From Streptomyces dysideae (GTDB lineage: Bacteria > Actinomycetota > Actinomycetes > Streptomycetales > Streptomycetaceae): a stretch of 64,000 nt of DNA. Position numbers and translations under genes: made by a program. The notes under the pieces were generated by a model that was not told the origin of the DNA, did not search any database, and saw nothing but the letters and a program-made list of their open reading frames with translations. Position 1 is the first letter of the stretch. Every line of letters starts with the position of its first letter. The DNA lies in the NCBI RefSeq assembly GCF_001514305.1, contig NZ_KQ949096.1:104337-168336 (forward strand), given 5' to 3'. This document shows, one piece after another, positions 10,968-19,284 of this stretch.

Positions 10968-12646
10968 CGCGACTCCTCCTCGGCGGCGGTCTGCGGAGCA
11001 GGCGGCACGGTGAGGGCCGGCTCCAGGTCCGGTTCGGCCAGCGCCTCGGGCAGGACGACGGTGAACTCCGCGCCCCCGCCGGCTGCCTCGTCGACGGTCG
11101 CGCTGCCACCCTGCCGCTCGGCGAGCCTGCGTACCAGGGAGAGCCCGATGCCGCGCTCGCGGTGGGCCGGCGGCTTCTTCGTCGACCACCCCTCGGTGAA
11201 GATCAACTCGCGTTGCTCCTCAGGGATGCCGGGACCGGTGTCGCGCACGCGCAGGATCGCGGTACGCCCTTCGGTACGCAGTTCGACCTCCACGCGCGCG
11301 TGGGGCGTGCCCGCGGCCGCGTCGAGCGCGTTGTCGACCAGGTTGCCGACGACAGTGACGAGCCCCCTGGGGTCGATCAGCCGGTCCGGCAGCCGGGTCC
11401 GGTCCGAGATCCACAGGGCGACGCCCCGCTCGGCCGCGACGGTCGCCTTGCCGACCAGCAGGGCGGCGAGCAGGGGGTCCTGGATCTTCTCGATGACCTG
11501 CTCCGAGGTGGCCCGGTGGTCGCCGACCACCTCTCCGACGAAGTCCACGGCATCGTCGTACATCTCCAGTTCGAGCAGCCCGAGGAGGGTGTGCATGCGG
11601 TTGGCGTGCTCGTGGTCCTGGGCGCGCAGGGCGTCGATCAGGCCGCGCGTGGAGTCGAGCTCGCGGCCCAGCTGTTCGAGCTCGGTGCGGTCGCGCAGGG
11701 TGGCGACGGCGCCGCCGTCGTCGGTGGGCATGCGGTTGGCGATCAGGACGCGCTGGCCGCGGACGGTGAGCAGATCGGTGCCCGTCACCCGGCCGGCCAG
11801 GACGTCGGTCGTACGGCCCGCCCCGAGCGCCTCGTCGAGGGACCGGCCCACGGCCTCATCGCCGATGCCCAGCAGGCGCCGCGCCTCGTCGTTGAGGAGC
11901 CGGATGCGGCCGGCGCGGTCCAGGGCGACGACGCCCTCCCGGATGCCGTGCAGCATCGCCTCGCGCTCCGCGAGCAGCGCCGATATGTCCGAGAAGGCCA
12001 GGTCCCGGGTCTGCCGCTGGACCCGCCGGGAGATCACCCAGGCGGCCAGCGCACCGACGGCCAGGGCGCCGCCGGCGTACGCGAACAGCCCCGGGATCGC
12101 GTGCAGCAGCCGGGCCCGCACACTGTCGTACGCGATGCCCACGGACACCGCGCCGACGATCTTGCCGTCGTCGTCCCGCAGTGGCACCTTGCCGCGCGCG
12201 GTGCGTCCCAGGGTGCCGCTGTCGATCTGCATGACCTCATGGCCGGCGAGGGCCTGGCCGGGATCGGTGGAGACGGTTCTGCTGATCTCGCCCGGAGTGG
12301 GGTGGGACCAGCGCACGCCCCGCCAGTCCATCACCACGACGTACTCGGCCTTGGTCGCCCTGCGGATCCGCTCCGCCTCCCGCTGGACCGGCCCGTCGGC
12401 CGTCGGAGGCGTGTTCACCACGTCCTCGGCGAGCTGCGGCTGCGCCGCCGTGGTCTGCGCGATCGCCAGCGCCCGGCGCATCGCCTGGTCGTCCAGCTGG
12501 TTGCTGAGCGGCGCGAGGAACAGGCCGGTCGCGAGCACCGCGACTCCCGCGGCGATCGCCACCTGCATCAGCAGCATCTGCGAGAACATCCGCCGTGGCA
12601 GGCCGAGGCGCAGGCGGCGTGCGGGGGGAGTGGGGCTCATACCCAT
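10964..12646 (-). CDS. CitA/DcuS-type sensor histidine kinase
   Basis: A 560-residue kinase. Order: N-terminal transmembrane helix (about residues 25-48), extracytoplasmic PAS-like carboxylate sensor (50-180), second transmembrane helix (about 183-205), cytoplasmic PAS domain (220-320), SpoOB-type phospho-acceptor region HEHANRMHTLLGLLELE, and HATPase domain with NLVDNALDAAAG and GIGLSLVRRLAERQGG. This matches the citrate/fumarate sensor family. Two ATGs lie at the start (12646 and 12640) and I cannot separate them. It is translationally coupled to the regulator at 10287-10967. Confidence 0.9.
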   Translation of the reverse strand: MGMSPTPPARRLRLGLPRRMFSQMLLMQVAIAAGVAVLATGLFLAPLSNQLDDQAMRRALAIAQTTAAQPQLAEDVVNTPPTADGPVQREAERIRRATKAEYVVVMDWRGVRWSHPTPGEISRTVSTDPGQALAGHEVMQIDSGTLGRTARGKVPLRDDDGKIVGAVSVGIAYDSVRARLLHAIPGLFAYAGGALAVGALAAWVISRRVQRQTRDLAFSDISALLAEREAMLHGIREGVVALDRAGRIRLLNDEARRLLGIGDEAVGRSLDEALGAGRTTDVLAGRVTGTDLLTVRGQRVLIANRMPTDDGGAVATLRDRTELEQLGRELDSTRGLIDALRAQDHEHANRMHTLLGLLELEMYDDAVDFVGEVVGDHRATSEQVIEKIQDPLLAALLVGKATVAAERGVALWISDRTRLPDRLIDPRGLVTVVGNLVDNALDAAAGTPHARVEVELRTEGRTAILRVRDTGPGIPEEQRELIFTEGWSTKKPPAHRERGIGLSLVRRLAERQGGSATVDEAAGGGAEFTVVLPEALAEPDLEPALTVPPAPQTAAEEESR

Positions 12647-12730
12647 GACGGTACGTGGGCGCGCAAGAACTGCCGCAGGGGGTGTGGCATGGATCTCTTG
12701 ATCAATGCATCGAGGCTCGCCCGGCGCGTG

Positions 12731-12790
12731 CTCCGCGCATGGAGAGCTGCCCGATGTCTGCTCTGCGCATGGAGAGCCGCCCGCTGTGTG
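12731..12790. repeat. Tandem duplication of a 30-bp unit
   Basis: Bases 12731-12760 and 12761-12790 match at 26 of 30 positions, with the core GCGCATGGAGAGC in both. A decayed third unit may start at 12791. It lies in the spacer after the sucrase/ferredoxin-like gene. Confidence 0.75.
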
Positions 12791-12800
12791 CCCTGCGGCG

Positions 12801-13745
12801 TCAGCTCGCCAGCGCCGTGGTCGTCCCGAACTCGCGCACCGCCACCACGTCCATCCGCCCGGGCGAGCCGAGCACCGACGCCCCGCAGCTCTCCGGGCGC
12901 GGCGGCAGTGAGGTGCCCTGGGCCACGACGACCCGCCAGCGGCGTCCGTCCACGTGGGTGACGGTCACCTCCCAGCGCGGTGCCGCGCCGTCCGTCCGTA
13001 CGACGCTGAGCACGTCCGCGGCGTCCTCGGCCGTGGCCTTGCGCACGGCCAGCTCGGCCGCCTGGCCGGGCCGCTCCCAGGCGGAGTTCCCGCGGCAGCC
13101 CTCGACGACGATCCGGCCTTCCTGGATGCTGTGCAGGACCTCCTTGACGGCGTGGGCCTCGGCCCGGCCGTACGCGTAGCCGTACGGCAGCACGAGCAGC
13201 GTCGGCGAGAAGCGGTGTCCACCCAGATGGGTGACCTCCCAGACGCCCTCGACGCCGGACGTGGCGAGCTCCGCCGCGAGGGGGCGACCGAGGAGCGCGC
13301 AGCAGCGGTCCCGCTTGCCGTTGGTGCAGACGAGGGCCAGCGGATCGCCCAGGTGGGGCCCTCCCCCGAGCACCGAGTCGAAGGTGCCGGGGTCGCCCTT
13401 GCCGAGGGCGGCGAAGTCGAGATCGAGCAGCTGCCGCGGGTCGCGGGTCGTGGCGCCGTGCAGCCACACGTTTCCCGGCACCGTGTGGGCCACGTAGACC
13501 TGGCGCTCGGCGGGTGTGCCGCAGTCCGCGTGCCGCCCAGGGCGGCGGATGAGCGCCACGCGTACGCCCGTGCCCTGCGCGGCCGTCTCCAGGGCGCGGC
13601 CCACTGCGGGCTCCAGGTGGCTCGAAGTGAGCGCCTTGGCACCCCAGGGACCGGGCTGTTCCAACAGCAGCCAGGTCGTCGCGGTGGCCGCGGTTCCCGA
13701 AATGGGCTCGTCGAGGTCCCGCGAGACGGTTGAGCACGTACTCAC
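12801..13745 (-). CDS. Sucrase/ferredoxin-like family protein (thioredoxin-fold [2Fe-2S])
   Basis: About 314 residues. Features of the sucrase/ferredoxin-like family include LLLEQPGPWGAKAL near the N terminus, LVCTNGKRDRCCALLGRPLA with clustered Cys residues for an iron-sulfur site, and THLGGHRFSPTLLVLPYGYA. The likely start is GTG at 13745. No ribosome site precedes it, but the -10-like TAGGCT sits only a few bases upstream, which fits a leaderless mRNA. An iron box (13746-13764) overlaps the promoter, so it is probably repressed by iron through DmdR1/IdeR. The biochemical role is unknown; electron transfer under iron limitation is a guess. Confidence 0.82.
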   Translation of the reverse strand: MSTCSTVSRDLDEPISGTAATATTWLLLEQPGPWGAKALTSSHLEPAVGRALETAAQGTGVRVALIRRPGRHADCGTPAERQVYVAHTVPGNVWLHGATTRDPRQLLDLDFAALGKGDPGTFDSVLGGGPHLGDPLALVCTNGKRDRCCALLGRPLAAELATSGVEGVWEVTHLGGHRFSPTLLVLPYGYAYGRAEAHAVKEVLHSIQEGRIVVEGCRGNSAWERPGQAAELAVRKATAEDAADVLSVVRTDGAAPRWEVTVTHVDGRRWRVVVAQGTSLPPRPESCGASVLGSPGRMDVVAVREFGTTTALAS

Positions 13746-13764
13746 AGAGGTGAGCCTAACCTGA
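13746..13764 (-). promoter_or_regulatory. Iron box (DmdR1/IdeR-type operator)
   Basis: AGAGGTGAGCCTAACCTGA on the + strand matches the actinobacterial iron-box consensus TTAGGTGAGCCTAACCTAA at 16 of 19 positions. It touches the GTG start of the sucrase/ferredoxin-like gene and contains its -10-like hexamer, so bound repressor would block transcription directly. Confidence 0.75.
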
Positions 13765-13798
13765 CTTGATCCGGGGCGGCTTCCGGCCGTGCTGCGCG

Positions 13799-15055
13799 CT
13801 ACTCCGGCAGGGGCTGCGGAGGCTTCGGACCGACGTAGTGACCGCTCGGGCGCATACGCAGCGGACGCTCCCCGTACTCCTCCAGGGCGTGCGCGATCCA
13901 GCCCGCCGTACGGGCCACGGCGAAGATCGTCTCGCCTGCCGTGGCGGGCATGCCGGAGGACGCCGTGAAGACGGCGAGGGCCAGGTCGACGTTGGCGTGC
14001 AGCGGGGTGTGACGGGCGGCGGTGGCCACGATGTCGCGGGCCGCGGCGAGGGCGGGCGCGGAGCGGGGGATCTCCTCCAGGAGGTCGAACAGGACACGCG
14101 CGCGTGGGTCCTCGCCGGGGTAGAGGCGGTGGCCGAGCCCCGGGATGCGGCGGCCGGACCGCAGCTCGTCGGCGATCACGGGCGCCGCGTCGCCCTGATC
14201 GAGAACGTCGAGGATCAGCTTGTGGGCGAGTCCGCTGGCCGCCCCGTGCAGCGGGCCCTCCAGCACGCCGAGCCCGGCGGAGACGGCCGCGTAGGCGTGC
14301 GCACGGGCCGACGCGGCGACCCGCACGGCGAGCGTCGAGGCGGCCAGGTCGTGGTCGACGAGCAGGGCGAGGGCCGTGTCGAGGACGCGCAGTGAGGCGT
14401 CGCTGGGGGGCCGCCCGCTGAGCCGCGCCCACAGGCGGCCGGCCAGCGGGCCCTCGTCACTCCCGCTGAGCCGTACCGGCGGCAGGGCGCCGACGAGGGT
14501 GGGGATGAGGATGCGCGCGGTGCCGAGCACGGCCTCCTCGGACAGGTCGAAGCGCAACGGGTCGACGGCCGCGGCCGCGACGGCAGCGACCCTCAACCGG
14601 TCGGTGGGACCGGTGTGTTCGGGCAGCGCGTCGACGGCGCGACGGGCCGCGGCCAGTGAGGCGTCGGGGGCGGTGAAGGTGATCCGGGGACGCAGCCGGC
14701 CGGTCCACAGCCACTCGGCGACCTCTTCGTAGGAGTGGCGCGTGGCCAGTTCGGCCGCGTCGACGCCCCGGAAGTAGTACCGGTCAGTGTCGATCATCGT
14801 GACGCGGGTCCGTACGGACAGCTCGGCGCCGGACGCCGAACTCCCGCCGCTCTCCCGCCTGTTGCGCCGGGCGAGCGCCTCCACCTCCTTGGCGTCGAAG
14901 GTGCTGCCCCGGCCGCCGGGCGCGCGGTGGCTGCTGAGGTGACCGCGGCTCACGTACGCGTACAGGGTCTCGGGCTTCACGCCCAGGACTTCGGCGGCCT
15001 CCTTGGTGGTCAGCCGCCGCCCCGCGGGACCGGGGTCGGGCTCTTGATCGCGCAT
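13799..15055 (-). CDS. Citrate synthase-like protein with N-terminal helix-turn-helix
   Basis: About 418 residues. Residues 15-65 form a MerR/excisionase-type DNA-binding domain (LTTKEAAEVLGVKPETLYAY, then VSRGHLSSHRAPGG), followed by a complete citrate synthase fold. Active-site segments are present: DHDLAAST, GPLHGAASG, GLGHRLYPGEDPRAR and NVDLALAVF with the catalytic Asp. It could be an enzyme that also regulates transcription, or a regulator that senses acyl-CoA or oxaloacetate. It is divergent from the second citrate synthase at 15154, with a perfect palindrome between them. ATG at 15055 was chosen because upstream codons run into the promoter; an earlier start would add about 20 residues. 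Confidence 0.88.
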   Translation of the reverse strand: MRDQEPDPGPAGRRLTTKEAAEVLGVKPETLYAYVSRGHLSSHRAPGGRGSTFDAKEVEALARRNRRESGGSSASGAELSVRTRVTMIDTDRYYFRGVDAAELATRHSYEEVAEWLWTGRLRPRITFTAPDASLAAARRAVDALPEHTGPTDRLRVAAVAAAAVDPLRFDLSEEAVLGTARILIPTLVGALPPVRLSGSDEGPLAGRLWARLSGRPPSDASLRVLDTALALLVDHDLAASTLAVRVAASARAHAYAAVSAGLGVLEGPLHGAASGLAHKLILDVLDQGDAAPVIADELRSGRRIPGLGHRLYPGEDPRARVLFDLLEEIPRSAPALAAARDIVATAARHTPLHANVDLALAVFTASSGMPATAGETIFAVARTAGWIAHALEEYGERPLRMRPSGHYVGPKPPQPLPE

Positions 15056-15084
15056 GGGGATCACCGTATCCGCATCGCTTGATA

Positions 15085-15097
15085 TTGATTGAATCAA
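15085..15097. promoter_or_regulatory. Perfect 13-bp palindrome between divergent citrate synthase genes
   Basis: TTGATTgAATCAA sits in an AT-rich 98-bp spacer. It is followed by a -35-like TTGACA at 15100-15105 facing the + strand gene. It is a natural operator candidate for the DNA-binding citrate synthase encoded next to it, an inference from position and symmetry. Confidence 0.55.
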
Positions 15098-15153
15098 CAT
15101 TGACAGGAAATTAGTCAAGCATGGACAGTCGAATCAAGTCCAGGGAGGAAATC

Positions 15154-16314
15154 ATGTCCGTCAACAGGTCCGCAGCCGCACTCGTCGACGTACCGCGGGG
15201 ACTCGCGGGCGTCGTCGTCACTGACACCGAGATCGGGGGCGTCCGGGGGCTCGAGGGCTTCTACCACTACCGCCAGTACTCGGCCGTCGAACTCGCGCGG
15301 ACCCGCGGCTTCGAGGACGTCTGGCATCTCCTCGTCCACGGCGCACTGCCGGACGCCGAACGTGCCGTCGGCTTCGCCGCCGAGACCGCCTCGCTGCGAC
15401 GACTGCCCGACGAGGTGCGCGCGGCCCTGCCCGCCATCGCCGCGGCCAGCGCACGCTCCGGCCCACTGGCCGGCCTGCGCACCGCGCTGTCCCTGCTCGG
15501 CGCGGCGCAGGGTTTCCGCCCGGTGTACGACATCGGCACGGACGAGCGCCGCCGGGACACCCTCGCCGCGGCCGCGGCCGTACCGACGCTGCTCACCGCA
15601 CTGCACCGGCTGGGCAGGGGACTTGAACCCGTGGAACCGCGCGAGGATCTCTCGTACGCGGCGAACTACCTGTACATGCTGACGGGGTCGGAGCCGGACC
15701 CGCAGCGGGCCCGTGCGGTCGAGCAATATCTGATCTCAACCATTGATCACGGCTTCAACGCATCAACCTTCACGGCGCGCGTCATCACCTCGACCGGAGC
15801 GGATGTGGCCGCGTGCCTCGTCGGAGCCGTGGGAGCCCTGTCGGGTCCGCTGCACGGTGGTGCGCCCAGCCGCGCGCTCGACACGCTGGACGCGATTGGC
15901 ACCGCCGACCGCATCGACTCCTGGATCCGGGAACGCGTCCTGGCCGGCGACCGCATCATGGGCTTCGGGCACGCGGTCTACCGCACGGAGGACCCCCGTT
16001 CGCGGATGCTGCGCGAGATCGCCCAGCGCTTCGGCGGGCCGTGCGTCGACTTCGCCGTCGAGGTCGAGCGGCAGGTCGAGGCGATCCTCGCCGAACTGAA
16101 ACCCGGCCGCGAACTCCACACGAACGTCGAGTTCTACGCGGGTGTGGTCATGGAACTCTGCGGTCTGCCACGAGAGATGTTCACGCCGACGTTCGCGGCG
16201 GCCCGTGTGGTGGGCTGGAGCGCCAACCTCCTGGAGCAGGCGGCAGACCCGAAGATCATCCGGCCGGCGGCGCGGTATGTGGGACCGGCCGCGCCGGTGG
16301 CCGTTCCGGTGTGA
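15154..16314 (+). CDS. Citrate synthase 2 family protein
   Basis: About 386 residues of the citrate/2-methylcitrate synthase fold, condensing an acyl-CoA with oxaloacetate. Visible motifs are DHGFNAST, GPLHGGAPS, GFGHAVYRTEDPRSR and NVEFYAGVV. In the last motif the residue aligned with the usual catalytic Asp is Glu326, a feature I associate with this actinobacterial subfamily. Start ATG at 15154 has AGGGAGG 5 bases upstream; the ATG at 15121 lacks a ribosome site. It is divergent from the HTH-citrate synthase and probably co-controlled. The substrate could be acetyl- or propionyl-CoA. Confidence 0.88.
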   Translation: MSVNRSAAALVDVPRGLAGVVVTDTEIGGVRGLEGFYHYRQYSAVELARTRGFEDVWHLLVHGALPDAERAVGFAAETASLRRLPDEVRAALPAIAAASARSGPLAGLRTALSLLGAAQGFRPVYDIGTDERRRDTLAAAAAVPTLLTALHRLGRGLEPVEPREDLSYAANYLYMLTGSEPDPQRARAVEQYLISTIDHGFNASTFTARVITSTGADVAACLVGAVGALSGPLHGGAPSRALDTLDAIGTADRIDSWIRERVLAGDRIMGFGHAVYRTEDPRSRMLREIAQRFGGPCVDFAVEVERQVEAILAELKPGRELHTNVEFYAGVVMELCGLPREMFTPTFAAARVVGWSANLLEQAADPKIIRPAARYVGPAAPVAVPV

Positions 16315-16325
16315 ACCGGCAAGGC

Positions 16326-16355
16326 GGGTCCGGCACCGCGAGAGGTGCCGGACCC
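16326..16355 (+). terminator. Terminator after citrate synthase
   Basis: Perfect 12-bp stem GGGTCCGGCACC/GGTGCCGGACCC with a 6-base loop, 11 bp after the stop codon. Confidence 0.85.
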
Positions 16356-16383
16356 ACAGGTACGCCGAAAGGTGCCGGCGGGG

Positions 16384-16623
16384 TCAGCTGTCGGGAATGT
16401 CCCTGCGGGCGCGGAGCAGTGTTTCCCGGGCGATGATCACGATGCGCTCGTAGTCCGCCCGGGCGGCGTCGTCCGGCAGTTCTCTGTCGAGTTCCGCCGT
16501 GGCCTCCGTGCCGATGATGGCGAAGTTGCCGTCGCTGAGTTCGAAGATGTCGGAGCAGGTCTGCCCCGACACGCTGCCGCGCGCACGGGGAGGATCACCG
16601 ATCCGGCGAACGATTGCCACCAC
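16384..16623 (-). CDS. Small conserved protein, copy 1 of a tandem pair
   Basis: A 79-residue protein with no recognised domain. The core is CSDIFELSDGNFAIIGTEAT, then RADYERIVIIARETLLRARR and a DIPDS end. It is closely related to the 79-residue protein at 16776-17015, so the pair arose by duplication. Such FELSDGxFAVIGT proteins occur in many copies in Streptomyces, often near small regulators, but I know of no function. GTG at 16623 or 16620 starts it, preceded by GGAAAGG. A single cysteine is conserved between the copies. Confidence 0.75.
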   Translation of the reverse strand: MVAIVRRIGDPPRARGSVSGQTCSDIFELSDGNFAIIGTEATAELDRELPDDAARADYERIVIIARETLLRARRDIPDS

Positions 16624-16775
16624 TGTCTCGGCCTTTCCGCTGGGACCTTGAAATCATGGTGCTGCCGCCCCTCGCGTCCTGCCGTCGAAGGCGCAGGGTG
16701 CGAGGGGCTGTCGAAGGGCAGACGAACACAGGCTGACTGAACGATCGGGCGTGCGGAGCGCGGGATCTCCGCCGG

Positions 16776-17015
16776 CTATGCGTCGGGAATATCCGACTTG
16801 GCGTGGATCAGGGTCTCGCGCGAGATCACGACGATGCGTTCGTAGTCGGCTCTGGAGGCGTCAGTAGGGAGTTCGGCGTCGAGTTCGGCCGTGATGTCCG
16901 TGCCGATCACAGCGAACCTTCCGTCGGACAGCTCGAAAATATCGGGGCAATTGGCACCAGTTGCGCTTCCTCGCGCGCTCGGCGGCGTACCAATCCGACG
17001 GATGATCTGGCTCAC
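16776..17015 (-). CDS. Small conserved protein, copy 2 of a tandem pair
   Basis: A 79-residue paralogue of the preceding entry, with the same length and landmarks: IIRRIGTPPSARGSATGANC, then DIFELSDGRFAVIGT, RADYERIVVISRETLI and an SDIPDA end. The start is GTG at 17015 with AAAGGAA upstream. The two genes are 152 bp apart in the same direction, and each has its own ribosome site. The function is unknown. The fold is probably a small beta-alpha domain, judged only from alternating hydrophobic residues. Confidence 0.75.
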   Translation of the reverse strand: MSQIIRRIGTPPSARGSATGANCPDIFELSDGRFAVIGTDITAELDAELPTDASRADYERIVVISRETLIHAKSDIPDA

Positions 17016-17290
17016 TGTTCTGGTGTTCCTTTGGGTCTCGAGGAGGGATGCGCACTGGTGCTGCGCGGTGCGATGCGGCCCTGTGGGGCTGCGGCCTCGA
17101 CAACCGGGCGGCGGGGATCGGCGGTTCGGCGGGGGTCGGCCCGTTACGCAAGATGCGCAGTAGTCAACCTTGTTGGCACCTGGGGAAACGCGACTGTTTA
17201 CAGGTTCGTTATCGCCCAACCGTGTGATCCGCTCGGTGACTGGCGCACAGGGGCGGCGCGCTGCGGCCGGAGTGCGCGGGCGGGCCGGTG

Positions 17291-17848
17291 CTACTCGCTC
17301 GGCGGCTCTCCGACCACCCACCACTCGTCGATGTCCGCCTCCTCCAACTGGACCAGGAGATCGTCAACCATCCGTCCCAGTTTGGCCTCTTCGGAGGTGT
17401 CGATCAGCGTGGCACGGTGCGGACGGGTCGCGTACCAGTACTCACGGAAGATCGGGTTCTGCAGCATGCTCCGGGCGAAGCCGAAGAATTCCTCGCGGGT
17501 CATGTTGCCCATGCGGTAGTAGCAGAGCGCGTTCGTATAGAGGGCGTTGGCGAAGAGGAACTGCCGCTGCGTCCGGGGCGAGACGGTGCCGTCGTAGGCG
17601 TCCAGCACCTCGGCCAGGTCCGGATCGTCCATGGCCTTGCTCAGCAACTCCCAGTGCAGGCGCTGCTGATGGGCGAAGTTGGTCTGGTGCTGCGCCTGTG
17701 AGGCGTGTTCCAGATGCTCGATCCGTGCGCGCAGGGACTTGAGTGCGGGCCGCTGCGCGGCCAGAGTGACGGCGGCGCCCGCCGCCAGGCCGACCCCTGC
17801 CGAGGCGACGGCCCTCAACCCTCGAAGCCCAATGTTCCGTGTGGCCAT
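17291..17848 (-). CDS. DUF6082-type membrane-anchored protein
   Basis: About 185 residues. An N-terminal hydrophobic helix (VASAGVGLAAGAAVTLAAQ) likely anchors it in the membrane. A helical, acidic domain follows with DPDLAEVLDAYDG, QRQFLFANALYTNALCYYRM, EEFFGFARSMLQNPIFREYW and a C-terminal DEWWVVGE. These resemble the DUF6082 family, which is widespread and often multicopy in Streptomyces and has no known function. Start ATG 17848 has only a weak purine-rich site. Confidence 0.75.
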   Translation of the reverse strand: MATRNIGLRGLRAVASAGVGLAAGAAVTLAAQRPALKSLRARIEHLEHASQAQHQTNFAHQQRLHWELLSKAMDDPDLAEVLDAYDGTVSPRTQRQFLFANALYTNALCYYRMGNMTREEFFGFARSMLQNPIFREYWYATRPHRATLIDTSEEAKLGRMVDDLLVQLEEADIDEWWVVGEPPSE

Positions 17849-18168
17849 GTCAACCCCCGAATCAGGCGGCCGTCCGCCGGTCGTCGGGGTGCGGGTGACG
17901 GTAGGGGACCGGCGAGCGGTGGGCGGCGCTTGCCGTCTCCCAGAGTGCCGAGCGGCTCTGATCGGCGGGGGAGGCGGAGAGGAGGCGCACGGAGGGAAGC
18001 GAGGGTCGCACACTCCGGCGCCATGCCCAACGTCTGCCCCGCAAGTGCTGCTAACAATCGTTCACTTCGCGGTGATTCTTCCGGCTCGTATCCTGGGCCG
18101 GCATTCATTCCTCGTACGTGTGCCAGGCCGTGAGCCGGTGCACGCGTCGGTGTGAGAGAGGTCGCACA
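17849..18168. promoter_or_regulatory. 320-bp divergent spacer
   Basis: No gene or clear operator is seen between the DUF6082-type gene and the COG0523 GTPase gene. I looked for a Zur-like palindrome, as expected for metal chaperones, and saw none. GAGAGAGG near 18154-18161 serves as the ribosome site of the GTPase gene. Confidence 0.4.
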
Positions 18169-19284
18169 GTGAGCCAACCGAGCCCGATTCCGAGCGCAGG
18201 TCCGACACCGGGCCCGGGGCCGCGGCAGATCCCGGTCGTCGTGCTCGCCGGTTTCCTCGGCTCCGGCAAGACAACGCTCCTCAACCACCTCCTCCACCGC
18301 AGCGGAGGCAGCCGTATCGGGGCCGTCGTCAACGACTTCGGCGCCATCGAGATCGACGCGATGGCCGTGGCGGGCGCGCTGGGCGACTCCACCGTCTCCC
18401 TCGGCAACGGCTGTCTGTGCTGTGCCGTCGACGTCAGTGAGCTGGATCTCTATCTCGAGCGGCTCGCCCGGCCCGCCGCCGGCATCGACGTCATCGTCAT
18501 CGAGGCCAGCGGGCTCGCCGAGCCCCAGGAGCTGGTGCGCATGGTGCTCGCGAGTGAGCAGCCGGGGATCGTGTACGGCGGGCTCGTCGAGGTCGTCGAC
18601 GCCGCCGAGTTCGACGGCACGCGCGCGAAGCACCCCGAGATCGACCGGCACCTCGCCCTCGCCGACCTCGTCGTGGTCAACAAGCTGGACCGGGCGGCCG
18701 ACGCCGGGCGCGTGCTCTCCGTCGTCCGCGACCTCACCGACCGCGCCGCCGTCCTCCCCGCCACCTACGGCCGTATCGACCCCGAGTTCCTCTTCGACTG
18801 CAGGCCCAGCGAGGAGCGCATCGGGCAGCTGTCCTTCGACGACCTCCATGAGCACACCGCCGACGACGGCGACCACGCCGGTCATCTGCACACCGCCTAC
18901 GACAGCCTGTCCTTCGTCGCCGAAGTCCCCCTCGACCCGCGCCGGCTGATGACGTTCCTCGACAGCCGGCCCGAGGGGCTGTACCGGATCAAGGGGTACG
19001 TCGGCTTCGGGCCGTACGACGTCCGCAACCGTTACGCCGTACACGCCGTCGGGCGGTTCCTCCGCTTCTGCCCGGAGCCCTGGGCGCCCGCCGAGGCCCG
19101 ACTCACCCAGCTCGTCCTCATCGGCTCCGGCATCGACGCGCCCGCCCTCGCCAAGGAACTCGAGGCGTGCCAGAACGACGCCCCACACGCCGACGAGCAC
19201 GGCATGTGGGGCGTCCTCCGCTACGTACAGGCCCCCGAAGGGCAGGACTCAGGGGAGCAGGATCCCGAGGATCCTCCGGCCTAG
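18169..19284 (+). CDS. COG0523 GTPase / metallochaperone (CobW/YjiA family)
   Basis: A 371-residue P-loop GTPase. Walker A is GFLGSGKTTLLNHLL. The metal-binding signature is GNGCLCCAVDVSELD. The switch region is VIEASGLAEPQEL and the base-recognition motif is VVNKLD. A His/Asp-rich stretch HEHTADDGDHAGHLH links to the C-terminal CobW_C domain. The family delivers zinc, cobalt or nickel to client enzymes; which metal is unknown here. The GTG start has GAGAGAGG upstream. Its TAG stop shares the palindrome CTAG with the stop of convergent parC. Confidence 0.9.
   Translation: MSQPSPIPSAGPTPGPGPRQIPVVVLAGFLGSGKTTLLNHLLHRSGGSRIGAVVNDFGAIEIDAMAVAGALGDSTVSLGNGCLCCAVDVSELDLYLERLARPAAGIDVIVIEASGLAEPQELVRMVLASEQPGIVYGGLVEVVDAAEFDGTRAKHPEIDRHLALADLVVVNKLDRAADAGRVLSVVRDLTDRAAVLPATYGRIDPEFLFDCRPSEERIGQLSFDDLHEHTADDGDHAGHLHTAYDSLSFVAEVPLDPRRLMTFLDSRPEGLYRIKGYVGFGPYDVRNRYAVHAVGRFLRFCPEPWAPAEARLTQLVLIGSGIDAPALAKELEACQNDAPHADEHGMWGVLRYVQAPEGQDSGEQDPEDPPA

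Noticed and set aside
10314..12701. A long plus-strand frame opposite the sensor kinase and regulator
   Set aside because: It is the complement of two clear signalling genes and its protein has no fold-like pattern.
15121..15153. An upstream ATG for the second citrate synthase
   Set aside because: It lacks a ribosome site, while ATG 15154 has AGGGAGG at proper distance.
17849..18168. A Zur box for the COG0523 GTPase
   Set aside because: No TGAnAATnATTnTCA-like palindrome could be found in the spacer.
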